Source of the DNA: Thermoactinomyces sp. DSM 45892
Lineage (GTDB): Bacteria > Bacillota > Bacilli > Thermoactinomycetales > Thermoactinomycetaceae
Direction of reading: 5' to 3'
DNA length: 64,000 bases
Assembly (NCBI RefSeq): GCF_900107305.1
Contig: NZ_FNPL01000017.1
Span: forward strand, 1 to 64,000
Of the stretch, positions 18,264 through 25,426 are shown piece after piece. The stretch's first letter is position 1. Every line of letters begins with the position of its first letter. Both the position numbers and the translations under genes were made by a program. The notes under the pieces were generated by a model that ran no database searches, was not told where the DNA came from, and saw only the letters and a list, made by a program, of their open reading frames with translations.

Positions 18264-18289
18264 TTCGGTGGATAGTTCAGTAAATGTTA

Positions 18290-19273
18290 TTATTTCTTTT
18301 TCATTTTTGCCATATATTCTGCATATGGCATGATTTGTGTAGGGCCTTTTCCATCGATTGGTTTTATTTTTACGGCCATTCTTGAATAGTGTCCTCCAAC
18401 CCCATTATAAGAGAAGGACATACCATCTAGAATCACTTGCTGATTGTCATCATCTAATGACCAAACATCTTTATGTGTTGGAGAAATGGAACCATATTTA
18501 AAAATTTGGTATGGAGTTAATTCTTTATAAATCCTGTCCCCACTATCGGGATCTTTTATATACATTCCTACGGTACCCGTAACGCCTGCTTTACCTGTGA
18601 ATGTTCCGGAGAAGTTTGCATTTTGTACGATCCCAATGTATGTAGTGATTTGCCCTGCTTGAGCTATGATGGGTTGTGATTTAAATGTTTCTGTTATTTC
18701 ATTCGTAGTGGTATTCGAGCTCGTATGATTATAAGTAAACTCAGATGACGCAGTAATAGTCTCTCCACCCTCTGCTACAAATGGAATGCTCAAACCTATT
18801 TTAGTTTGGGACGATAAGCCCAATTTTACCCCTTCTGCATTTGAGTAGGTAAAGCTCTCTGTTACTTTCACACTTTTTTCGGGTGTATAGGCTGTTTGAT
18901 CTCTGTTTGATTCATTCTTGTAAGTTAATAACTCTACACTTGCACCGTCCATATATGAATTTGCAACAGCATTAGTAGAGATCTGGGCATTCGTATCATT
19001 GTATTTCAAATCGAACTTGATATTGTTATAGTCCTCTGTCATAGCGTAGTAATTAATGTTTTTGTGATCGAGGATGGATGCTGCGCGTAAGAAATTGTAT
19101 TTTAGATCCTCCTTGAGTTGGTTTTGGTTATTTGATGGTTTAGTAGTTGCTGGTTTGCTAACAGGCATTTCTGCAGCGGAAGCAACACTGGATGCAGACG
19201 GTGCAACACCTGCACCTACTACTAATGCACAAGAAAGAGGGATGATCGTAGCTATTTTTTTCATCTTTTTCAT
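18290..19273 (-). CDS. Secreted beta-pore-forming toxin, ETX/MTX2 (aerolysin-like) family
   Basis: 327 residues with a signal peptide (about 1-34, ending ASAAEM). The Ser/Thr-rich alternating strands (VKVTESFTYSNAEGVKLGLS, then KIGLSIPFVAEGGETITASS and SEFTYNHTSSNTTTNEITET) are the insertion-loop region of ETX/MTX2 toxins such as Clostridium epsilon toxin and Lysinibacillus Mtx2. The C-terminal YGSISPTHKDVWSLDDDNQQ is also family-like. It would be secreted as a monomer and oligomerise on target membranes. Ribosome site AGAAGGAG. It lies alone on the minus strand inside element 2. Confidence 0.85.
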   Translation of the reverse strand: MKKMKKIATIIPLSCALVVGAGVAPSASSVASAAEMPVSKPATTKPSNNQNQLKEDLKYNFLRAASILDHKNINYYAMTEDYNNIKFDLKYNDTNAQISTNAVANSYMDGASVELLTYKNESNRDQTAYTPEKSVKVTESFTYSNAEGVKLGLSSQTKIGLSIPFVAEGGETITASSEFTYNHTSSNTTTNEITETFKSQPIIAQAGQITTYIGIVQNANFSGTFTGKAGVTGTVGMYIKDPDSGDRIYKELTPYQIFKYGSISPTHKDVWSLDDDNQQVILDGMSFSYNGVGGHYSRMAVKIKPIDGKGPTQIMPYAEYMAKMKKK

Positions 19274-19650
19274 GACAAATGCTCCTTCTATTTATAAGTG
19301 GTGATATTGGATACGTTTCTTATTATAGATGGATTCGATATCATGACGGTCTAAAATATAGGATTTTATATATTTTAGACACAATCTCACGCCTGTTAAG
19401 AGGTATGGGTTTGTCTTACTTTCCCTTGGGTGGATACCCATTCATATAGGAAGTCGGGCAGTGATTAAACGCATGCGAATATTCAAATAAATAGGACTAA
19501 CCGGAACTTGTTGTTTCTGCCTATTTGGTATAGTCTGCCTGTTGCGGTTGTGTTTCATCTATCGCTTATTTCTGCAGGATAAAGATTTGTGATCTTTTAA
19601 AGACACATCCGATAGGACATTATCGATTGGTTTCGTGGAGAAAATGTAGA
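19274..19650. other. Intergenic region upstream of the toxin gene
   Basis: About 380 bp without a credible gene. It should hold the toxin promoter on the minus strand. AT-rich repeats of TATATTTTAGA (around 19355-19380) are the only visible pattern. Confidence 0.5.
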
Positions 19651-19696
19651 AGAACTTGAGTTTTTCGCTTGCACAATGAAAACTCAAGTTCTTTTA
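19651..19696. terminator. Terminator after the DUF7660-like gene
   Basis: A 14-bp stem AGAACTTGAGTTTT with AAAACTCAAGTTCT and a TTTT tail on the plus strand. It lies just beyond the stop of the minus-strand gene at 19759. Confidence 0.6.
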
Positions 19697-19758
19697 TTGT
19701 TTGAATCCTAAGCTTTGCGTTTTCAGTTGGATCCATACCGTGAATTTCATTAGAAACC

Positions 19759-20013
19759 TTATTCGTATACCTTAGCTGCGAGTAATACTGTGGCAAAGAA
19801 AGACCAGTCCATTTCTTCTGGTAGAGGGATACCTTGATTCTTATAATAGCCATCCATATCCTTCACCCATGCTCCTAATGCGAGTAAGTAATCGTTAATG
19901 GATAGATTTTCCCAGTCCCTTTGGTTATTTTTAAAGTCTTCTGCCAAATGGATAGAAAATTGATAAAAGTCTTCTCTCGTTTTAACATTTTTTGCTTCAT
20001 CTACTAGACTCAT
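19759..20013 (-). CDS. DUF7660-like small acidic protein
   Basis: 84 residues, ATG 20013 with an ideal ribosome site (AAGGAGGTG). The pattern REDFYQFSIHLAEDFKNN, then WENLSINDYLLALGAWVKDM, DGYYKNQG and DWSFFATVLLAAKVYE is that of a widespread family of small cytoplasmic proteins (DUF7660). They are frequent near polymorphic toxin immunity loci, but function is unknown. Confidence 0.72.
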   Translation of the reverse strand: MSLVDEAKNVKTREDFYQFSIHLAEDFKNNQRDWENLSINDYLLALGAWVKDMDGYYKNQGIPLPEEMDWSFFATVLLAAKVYE

Positions 20014-20105
20014 TCAGCACCTCCTTAAATAAGGGAAAACCCTCACTCTCAGTGTATGCGAATTTTGCTCCAAGTAAACACCCCTATATTATTACCAAGA
20101 TTTAT

Positions 20106-20226
20106 CATATTGCCAAGACAAGAGCTCCCAGATATGATTATGCAGATTACATGTGGCGTTAGATCAATTTATAAAAAATATAAGGAAAGAGAGGTAATGG
20201 CTCAATCTAAAGATAATAACAAATAA
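20106..20226 (+). repeat. Repeated leader copy R1 with remnant 9-residue reading frame
   Basis: It contains TTGCCA (20110-20115), 17 bp, then TATGATTATGCAG and ACATGT, and a TTTATAAAAAATATAAGGAAAGA stretch before ATG 20197, which opens only nine codons. The same architecture stands before the genes at 20348 and 21002. R1 looks like a leader whose gene was lost. Confidence 0.6.
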
Positions 20227-20233
20227 ACGTTTG

Positions 20234-20340
20234 CAATGTTGTCAAGATTAGGACTTTCGCACATGATGATTCTGATATATGATTATGCAGGTCACATGTA
20301 ATTTTTATTTTATTTATAAAAAAATATAAGGAAAGAAGGA
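20234..20340 (+). repeat. Repeated leader copy R2
   Basis: CAATGTTGTCAA (20234-20245), 32 bp, TATGATTATGCAGGTCACATGT (20278-20299), AT-rich stretch and AGGAAAGAAGG. It shares order, spacing and most conserved blocks with R3, so it is probably a duplicated promoter/5'UTR. Confidence 0.7.
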
Positions 20341-20347
20341 TATATAG

Positions 20348-20857
20348 ATGAGGAAAGCAAAGAAATTATTACTCATTTTTACTTTTATTATCAGTGTGTT
20401 ATCAGGTGTTTTTATGTTATCAGGACAGGCTTCTGCAAAAACGATATCGGCTAATAATCTACCGATTAACAACATTCATTTTATGCAGTCCACTGCTAAA
20501 AATAAGACTGGGGACTACACAGTTCTGGACAATGCCGTAGCTTTAAAAGAAGGAACTCTTAAACCAGAAGAACTTCCTCAGATCCGTGTATGGCGTGATA
20601 AGGATAAAAAAATCTGGACGTTAGATCATAGACGACTGATTGCCTTCAAACTAGCAGGAATCAAAAATGTGTCAGTGAGATGGGCAACAGAAGATGAGAT
20701 TAAGCATGACGCTTTTAAAATGACTACACCAAACGGTGGAGAAGCAATTGATTTATTATGTCCTAACAGTAAGACTCTTACAGTGAAAAGAGCAGAAGAC
20801 TATAGCGTTTGGAGCTTAGAATATCTAAAGCAAATTAGAAGCTTGTATCAAGGCTAA
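20348..20857 (+). CDS. Secreted protein with ParB/Srx-like domain
   Basis: 169 residues with a signal peptide (about 1-33) whose hydrophobic core resembles that of the next gene (KKLLLIFTFIISVLSG versus TKLLVVFTFILSLIVTG). The mature part has PQIRVWRDKDKKIWTLDHRR followed by LIAFKLAGIKNVSVRW. This resembles the ParB/sulfiredoxin fold (GxxR/DHRRLxAxxxAG), a fold also seen among polymorphic toxin nucleases. Activity is unproven. It shares leader R2/R3 with the zeta-like gene, suggesting joint regulation. Confidence 0.6.
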   Translation: MRKAKKLLLIFTFIISVLSGVFMLSGQASAKTISANNLPINNIHFMQSTAKNKTGDYTVLDNAVALKEGTLKPEELPQIRVWRDKDKKIWTLDHRRLIAFKLAGIKNVSVRWATEDEIKHDAFKMTTPNGGEAIDLLCPNSKTLTVKRAEDYSVWSLEYLKQIRSLYQG

Positions 20858-20891
20858 AGGTGTATATGTCTAATTCAGACAAAAATCTTCA

Positions 20892-20999
20892 CAATGTTGT
20901 CAATACTAACTCTTTTATGTGTGCCGACTCTTATATATGATTATGCAAGTCGCCATGATTTTACTTTATTTATATAAATTTAGGAAAAGGGGAATACAA
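20892..20999 (+). repeat. Repeated leader copy R3
   Basis: CAATGTTGTCAA (20892-20903), 32 bp, TATGATTATGCAAGT (from 20936), CATG, AT-rich stretch and AGGAAAAGGGG before ATG 21002. Same spacing as R2. Confidence 0.7.
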
Positions 21000-21001
21000 T
21001 A

Positions 21002-21697
21002 ATGGGTAAGACCACGAAATTATTAGTTGTTTTTACGTTTATTCTTAGCTTGATCGTAACGGGTGTTTTGTCAGTTTCAGCATTTTCACATCCAGCCACT
21101 AAGAAAGCTGGAGAAATCCAAAAGGAAGCAATATTTATGGTAGGACCACCAGCAGCAGGTAAATCATCAACACGTAAAAAATTATATCCAAATTACCGAG
21201 TAATTGATCCAGATGAACTAAAGGCAAAAGCATGGGTAATGTTGCAAGAACAATACAAACAAAATCCAGAAGCTACTGTAGACGTTCTAGGAGAAAAACA
21301 CAAACTATCCGATTATGCAAACCTACTAGAAAAGAATTATGATGAATCGAATACAGATATGGTCGAACTTGCTCATCCCTTAAGCAAGGAGTTATCAACT
21401 CAAGAGTTCCAAGATGTCTTAACTAAAAATGATTCTTTTGTATACGACACAACAGGTGGAAATGTAGAGAGAATGAAAAGAGAAATTCAAGAAGCGAAAC
21501 AAAAGGGCTTTAAGATCGTTCTTCTCTATGTCTATGCACCGTTGGATGTTTGTTTAAAACGAAATGCAGAAAGATCTAGACATGTTCCGGAAGATGTAGT
21601 AAAAGAAATATGGAACGACGTACAAAAAGCATGGGTCGAATTAAAAGATCTTCCAATTGTAGATATGACAAAAATGGTAGATACTTCTATTAAGTAA
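21002..21697 (+). CDS. Exported zeta-toxin-like P-loop kinase
   Basis: 231 residues. An N-terminal signal peptide or anchor (about 1-31) precedes a P-loop, FMVGPPAAGKSSTRKK (about 46-61), then YRVIDPDELK, which matches the zeta toxin/AAA_33 kinase pattern. Other blocks are DSFVYDTTGGNVERM, FKIVLLYVYAPLDVCLKRNA and a lid Arg in RSRHVPEDVV. Zeta toxins phosphorylate UDP-N-acetylglucosamine in the cytoplasm, so an exported version is odd: it would need ATP outside, act on another cell, or be held in the membrane facing in. No epsilon-type antitoxin is visible next to it. Confidence 0.7.
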   Translation: MGKTTKLLVVFTFILSLIVTGVLSVSAFSHPATKKAGEIQKEAIFMVGPPAAGKSSTRKKLYPNYRVIDPDELKAKAWVMLQEQYKQNPEATVDVLGEKHKLSDYANLLEKNYDESNTDMVELAHPLSKELSTQEFQDVLTKNDSFVYDTTGGNVERMKREIQEAKQKGFKIVLLYVYAPLDVCLKRNAERSRHVPEDVVKEIWNDVQKAWVELKDLPIVDMTKMVDTSIK

Positions 21698-21707
21698 ATG
21701 CTATGTT

Positions 21708-21746
21708 AAAGCTCACATACAGACAACTTGTCTGTATGTGAGCTTT
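21708..21746 (+). terminator. Strong hairpin after the zeta-like gene
   Basis: An 18-bp perfect stem (21708-21725 with 21729-21746) with a 3-nt loop; the T run is short. Confidence 0.65.
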
Positions 21747-21767
21747 CAATAGAATGGGGGTATATTG

Positions 21768-22112
21768 ATGAAATTATTTGTTGACTTTCATGGGGTATAT
21801 GACAGTAACAAAGGGAATTGTAAGTATGTAGTCAGCAAATTACCACTGGACTTCCAAAGCTCTCTTGAACTAAATCAATTTGTGATGAAAACAGTGAAGC
21901 TAGTCAAAGATGACTTGCTAGAAGCTAAAAAGCAAGGATATGGAATTACTTTGGGTCTGCCTGATTCACCAATTGGAGCTTGTGCGATTGTAGAGGCTGT
22001 AAAGGGAATCATCGGTTATACGCCTTATGTATTATTTTCTTACGAACCTACTTGGTGCGAATTAGACTTAGAAGAAATACGTGAAGAAAGTCGAGATCTA
22101 TTCAGAAGATAA
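21768..22112 (+). CDS. Protein of unknown function, 114 residues
   Basis: ATG 21768 with GGGG upstream. A mixed alpha/beta soluble protein beginning MKLFVDFHGVYDS, with GYGITLGLPDSPIGACAIVE and an acidic C-terminus (EEIREESRDLFRR). I do not recognise the family. It follows the zeta-like gene after a strong hairpin, so it may be separately transcribed. An immunity role for one of the neighbouring exported proteins is possible only by position. Confidence 0.6.
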   Translation: MKLFVDFHGVYDSNKGNCKYVVSKLPLDFQSSLELNQFVMKTVKLVKDDLLEAKKQGYGITLGLPDSPIGACAIVEAVKGIIGYTPYVLFSYEPTWCELDLEEIREESRDLFRR

Positions 22113-22146
22113 ATCGTTTCCCAGAAAATAAGTCCTGTTGAGGGTA

Positions 22147-22190
22147 TAAAAATGGCTAGGGACACGAATCTATGTCCTTAGTCATTTTTA
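22147..22190 (+). terminator. Terminator after the 114-residue gene
   Basis: Imperfect stem AAAAATGGCTAGGGACA with TGTCCTTAGTCATTTTT, ending in T residues. Confidence 0.6.
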
Positions 22191-22269
22191 CTATTCGCTA
22201 ACATTCAAATGGACAAGCAGTATCAACATATATAGTGATTTTTATTTATTTATGGATACAAGGGGATTT

Positions 22270-22434
22270 ATGGTTTTTGCTCTATATACTGGAGATTGGA
22301 TAGGGTTGAGCAAGTTACATATGTATTATTCTGAAACAAATATTATAATGGGTTTAGGAGAACCAAATCAGCTCATCATTCAAACGTCAACAGAGAATAT
22401 GAAGCTCCAACATTTGATGGTGTCTGCTAAATGA
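22270..22434 (+). CDS. Doubtful 54-residue reading frame
   Basis: ATG 22270 follows AAGGGGATTT. The AT-rich stretch before it (ATTTTTATTTATTTAT) resembles the 3' part of leaders R2/R3. No family and no clear signal peptide. It may be a decayed member of the leader-linked set. Confidence 0.25.
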   Translation: MVFALYTGDWIGLSKLHMYYSETNIIMGLGEPNQLIIQTSTENMKLQHLMVSAK

Positions 22435-22500
22435 AGTCGAAATATTCACATGTTAATCTCTTGAAGCCACATGACTGAGATCCACCATGGAGGGATTCTA

Positions 22501-23124
22501 ATGAAAAAGGTATATCGGGACTTTTTTTTTCATTTTGATATCACGGCGATGCTCATTATCTTAGTTGCTTTTGGTTTCTATGTTCTATATCAAGGAGTAA
22601 ATGCTTTTACCTTCCTCGCACTTTTTCTTGGAATGGGCTTATATGCTTTTTTAGAATACGTTACGCATCGGTTTCTTTTTCACATGAAGCCACCTAAAAA
22701 CCTCTTTTTCCTAAAGCTGTTGAAGCGTCTGCACTATGATCATCATGTCGAACCTACTAACTTGAAACTATTATTTCTACCTGTCTGGTATAGTCTTCCT
22801 TTCGCCGTTATACTGTCATCCGTGGCCTATCTTATCACGAATTCTCTTACTCTCACCGCATCCTTTGTGATGGGATTAACTGCTATGCTATTGATTTACG
22901 AATGGAAACATTATGTTGCACATGTCTCACTTAAACCTAGAACCTCATTTGGAAGATGGTTAAAAAAGACGCACTTATTGCACCATTATAAAAATGAGAA
23001 CTATTGGTATGGTGTCTCCAACCCACTATTTGACATAGTATTTGGAACATTAAAAGATGAAAAAGATGTGCCCACTAGCTCGACAGCGAAAGATTTAGAG
23101 GGTAGGGATAGGGTGGCTCAATAG
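22501..23124 (+). CDS. Fatty acid hydroxylase/sterol desaturase superfamily protein
   Basis: 207 residues from ATG 22501 (GGAGGG upstream). There are four hydrophobic segments and the diiron His clusters HRFLFH, HYDHH, HYVAH and HLLHHYK, in the order seen in PF04116 proteins. These integral membrane enzymes use a non-haem diiron centre and oxygen to hydroxylate lipids or carotenoids. The substrate cannot be told. Confidence 0.85.
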   Translation: MKKVYRDFFFHFDITAMLIILVAFGFYVLYQGVNAFTFLALFLGMGLYAFLEYVTHRFLFHMKPPKNLFFLKLLKRLHYDHHVEPTNLKLLFLPVWYSLPFAVILSSVAYLITNSLTLTASFVMGLTAMLLIYEWKHYVAHVSLKPRTSFGRWLKKTHLLHHYKNENYWYGVSNPLFDIVFGTLKDEKDVPTSSTAKDLEGRDRVAQ

Positions 23125-23154
23125 TAGAGGATTGGAACAAGCAGAAAAGTTCTG

Positions 23155-23207
23155 GAAGACCCCTCTTTGCCCAATAGCGTATAGCTATCAGGCAAAGAGG
23201 GGTCTTC
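23155..23207 (+). terminator. Long hairpin after the hydroxylase gene
   Basis: A 17-bp perfect stem (GAAGACCCCTCTTTGCC with its complement at 23191-23207) plus an inner 5-bp stem. No T run. Confidence 0.65.
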
Positions 23208-23539
23208 TATCATGAAGGGTGAGAGATGGCTGAATTAGTTAAATCTGATGAAGAATCATGACATTCAAATACGGTTGGATTTCATTTGAATGATCAACAT
23301 AGAAATAATGCATTTGAGCTATACTGTTCACTAAACCCTTCATTCATAATATAAATACACATACATTCTCTTGAAGGATAGTAGCAATGAAAGAATGTAT
23401 AATGGTGGTTCTAATTATGGTAAAATATCTGAGGAAAGAAAATACAAGAGTGGGGCGCACAGATACGTTGTGACCAACGTGTGTGAGCTCTCTAAAAGAA
23501 ATATAAACGTTAGTAATAGACATACGTAAAGGAGCGCAT
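23208..23539 (+). other. Intergenic region before the racemase gene
   Basis: About 330 bp without a credible gene. A small palindrome ACGTTG-TGAC-CAACGT (23465-23480) within a longer imperfect dyad lies about 60 bp before the racemase start and could be an operator. Confidence 0.4.
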
Positions 23540-24253
23540 ATGAAAACAATTGGATTAATCGGAGGTATGAGTTGGGAGTCTTCACTTCTTTACTATAAAC
23601 AATTCAACCAACTTACTAATCGAGAATTAGGGGGTCTCCATTCCTCTTCTTGTATCTTATACTCCTTAAACTTTGAAGAGATCGTTCAATTACAAAAACA
23701 AGGAAAATGGGATGAGAGCGCCGCTATTCTGGCTAATGCAGCTGTGCAATTAGAAAGATCGGGAGCGGATGTTATCTTAATCGCCACTAACACTATGCAT
23801 ATCATAGCACCTCAGGTTCAAGAGGCCATTTCCATTCCATTGATACACATTGTCGACGTAACAGCAGAGGCAATTCAAGCAGCACAACTGAAGAAGGTAG
23901 GCTTACTTGCAACCAAGTTTACGATGGAACAACCCTTTTACCGTGAGATCATGGAGGAGAAATATGGAATCGAAGTAATCGTTCCATCTGCTGAAGATCG
24001 TCAAGTAATACATGATATTATCTTTGATGAACTGTGTAAAGGACGAATATTAGAAAGCTCCAAACAAAAATATTTGACTGTTGTTGAGAAGTTAATAGCC
24101 TCAGGGGCAGAAGGAGTTATCTTGGGCTGTACGGAGATTCCACTACTAATTAAGGCGACTGATATAGATGTCCCTATTTTTGATTCCACCATGCTGCATG
24201 CCAGTTATGCGGTAAAGTTAGCATTAGAATCAAAACAACCAGTGTCCATATGA
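23540..24253 (+). CDS. Aspartate/glutamate racemase family protein
   Basis: 237 residues. It starts MKTIGLIGGMSWESSLLYY, typical of the YgeA/RacX branch. Of the catalytic pair, the first position reads ATNTMH (Thr where many members have Cys or Thr) and the second is the Cys of LGCTEIPLL (about residue 195). Branch members racemise broad-specificity amino acids, and D-amino acids released by sporulating cells can influence peptidoglycan and germination. Ribosome site AAAGGAGCG. Confidence 0.85.
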   Translation: MKTIGLIGGMSWESSLLYYKQFNQLTNRELGGLHSSSCILYSLNFEEIVQLQKQGKWDESAAILANAAVQLERSGADVILIATNTMHIIAPQVQEAISIPLIHIVDVTAEAIQAAQLKKVGLLATKFTMEQPFYREIMEEKYGIEVIVPSAEDRQVIHDIIFDELCKGRILESSKQKYLTVVEKLIASGAEGVILGCTEIPLLIKATDIDVPIFDSTMLHASYAVKLALESKQPVSI

Positions 24254-24342
24254 CTTAGAAGTTATACGGAACGGGCTTTGTACATCTAAGGAGGTTTTGC
24301 TCGATCTCCCCGAAAAGGCATATTAGGTGTCTCGAATCGAAA

Positions 24343-24382
24343 AAGACGAGGACTTTCCAGTTCGGTGGGAAGTCCTCGTCTT
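24343..24382 (+). terminator. Terminator after the racemase gene
   Basis: A 13-bp perfect stem AAGACGAGGACTT with AAGTCCTCGTCTT. Confidence 0.65.
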
Positions 24383-24470
24383 GATAGATGGCTTATACTC
24401 CTGCTTTCGCTATGAATCAAGCCTTTTTATTGATATTAGGTATTTCCCAGATTGTTGGTTATCGTGAGTC

Positions 24471-24665
24471 CTATTCGCGCTCAGACAGGTTAGTTGTTGA
24501 GATGTTTTGTTCTATTTTGGTTGTGCCGTCATGCTGTTCTTGAGCTTTTTCTTGTATATATACAGATATAGCAGATACGTATGGGATCATAGCCACAAAT
24601 ACTGTAATTACTAATTTACCAATGGTGTTTAACATAGTCTGCCATCTCCATCCTGTATTTTTCAT
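24471..24665 (-). CDS. Small membrane protein, divergent from a 33-residue peptide gene
   Basis: 64 residues, ATG 24665 with AGAGGAAG upstream and a TATAAT shortly before that. One or two hydrophobic stretches (about 10-36), then a hydrophilic, Glu/Thr-rich tail. No family recognised. Its size and position opposite the peptide at 24948 would fit a bacteriocin immunity protein; this is inference. Confidence 0.5.
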   Translation of the reverse strand: MKNTGWRWQTMLNTIGKLVITVFVAMIPYVSAISVYIQEKAQEQHDGTTKIEQNISTTNLSERE

Positions 24666-24947
24666 ATAGTCTTCCTCTCATTATACACCTCTTTCCCCTT
24701 ATTTCTCTGGTAATTTTTAGATTTAACAAGATGTTCACTCCATCCCCACTAGTCTCGATTGCTAAAGAATGGTTAGATTGGCTCAATCAATAGGGGTAAA
24801 ACAAGAATTTGGGTCACGGATATCGAGTACCTGCTAGTCTGTTAATATATAATTTTATTTATCTAAATTATTAGTTGCAATTAAGTTGAAAATATTTAAT
24901 AATATATCTAATGAAATATAATTTAGAGATGAAAGGTGGAACTAGAT

Positions 24948-25049
24948 TTGGAAATTTTTGAACTTATATCAAAAATTGTGTTATCCATTGGAGATGTCGT
25001 GAAAGCTGCGAGTTCTCTCGCTTCACTAATCGGTAGTTGGTTCGCATAG
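24948..25049 (+). CDS. 33-residue amphipathic peptide
   Basis: TTG start with an AAAGGTGG ribosome site 8 nt upstream and a terminator 39 nt downstream. The peptide (MEIFELISKIVLSIGDVVKA, then ASSLASLIGSWFA) has no signal peptide and forms a plausible amphipathic helix with a C-terminal Trp. Size and composition recall leaderless bacteriocins and phenol-soluble modulins. It is too short for routine gene calling. Confidence 0.5.
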   Translation: MEIFELISKIVLSIGDVVKAASSLASLIGSWFA

Positions 25050-25087
25050 TAAGTCCGATCACCAAGAATCAAACAGTGTAGATTCAT

Positions 25088-25111
25088 AGCTCCCTATCCG
25101 GGGGCTTTTTT
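25088..25111 (+). terminator. Terminator after the 33-residue peptide
   Basis: Stem AGCTCCC/GGGGGCT with a TATCC loop and a TTTTTT tail. Confidence 0.75.
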
Positions 25112-25156
25112 GTTTGAGGTGGAAAGGTGGGGATAAATTTCTTTCTTACATCTGTT

Positions 25157-25185
25157 CAAATTGACAAGCAGTGTTGGCATACCCA
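25157..25185 (+). promoter_or_regulatory. Candidate sigma-E-type promoter upstream of rec2
   Basis: CAAATT (25157-25162), 14-bp spacer and GCATACCCA (25177-25185). It resembles the mother-cell sigma-E consensus (ATATT, 13-15 bp, CATACA-T). B. subtilis spoIVCA is sigma-E dependent, so a site here is expected. Confidence 0.4.
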
Positions 25186-25204
25186 TGTATCAGGGGGTGC
25201 TAAG

Positions 25205-25426
25205 ATGCATGTGATGATGATTAAAGGAGATTATGCGAATCAGGCTAGGCTGGATAGCTATCAATACCTTATTGATTTATATAGAAGGGAGCATATCAAC
25301 ATTGATCGGAATCTATGCACGAGTGAGTACCGAGGAACAGGCGAAAAATGGGTTCAGCCTTCAGGATCAGGTGTCCGAATGTCGGAAGAGAGCGATGACT
25401 ACGGAAGTGATGGAATACATAGATGA
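25205..25426 (+). CDS. Small frame overlapping the start of rec2
   Basis: ATG 25205 behind GGGGGTG; 73 codons that run about 125 bp into rec2 in another frame. The first 32 residues (MHVMMIKGDYANQARLDSYQ...) precede rec2 and could be a real short protein coupled to it, as the 62-residue protein is to rec1. The C-terminal part may be only overlap. Confidence 0.35.
   Translation: MHVMMIKGDYANQARLDSYQYLIDLYRREHINIDRNLCTSEYRGTGEKWVQPSGSGVRMSEESDDYGSDGIHR

Noticed and set aside
19620..19853. A 77-residue minus-strand frame
   Set aside because: It overlaps the well-supported DUF7660-like gene in another frame and crosses its terminator.
21768..22112. A CRISPR accessory (Csx-type) protein
   Set aside because: No repeat array or cas gene is present in the window and the resemblance was only general.
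24721..24793. A 20-codon frame MFTPSPLVSIAKEWLDWLNQ as a second small peptide
   Set aside because: No ribosome binding site and no terminator; treated as chance.
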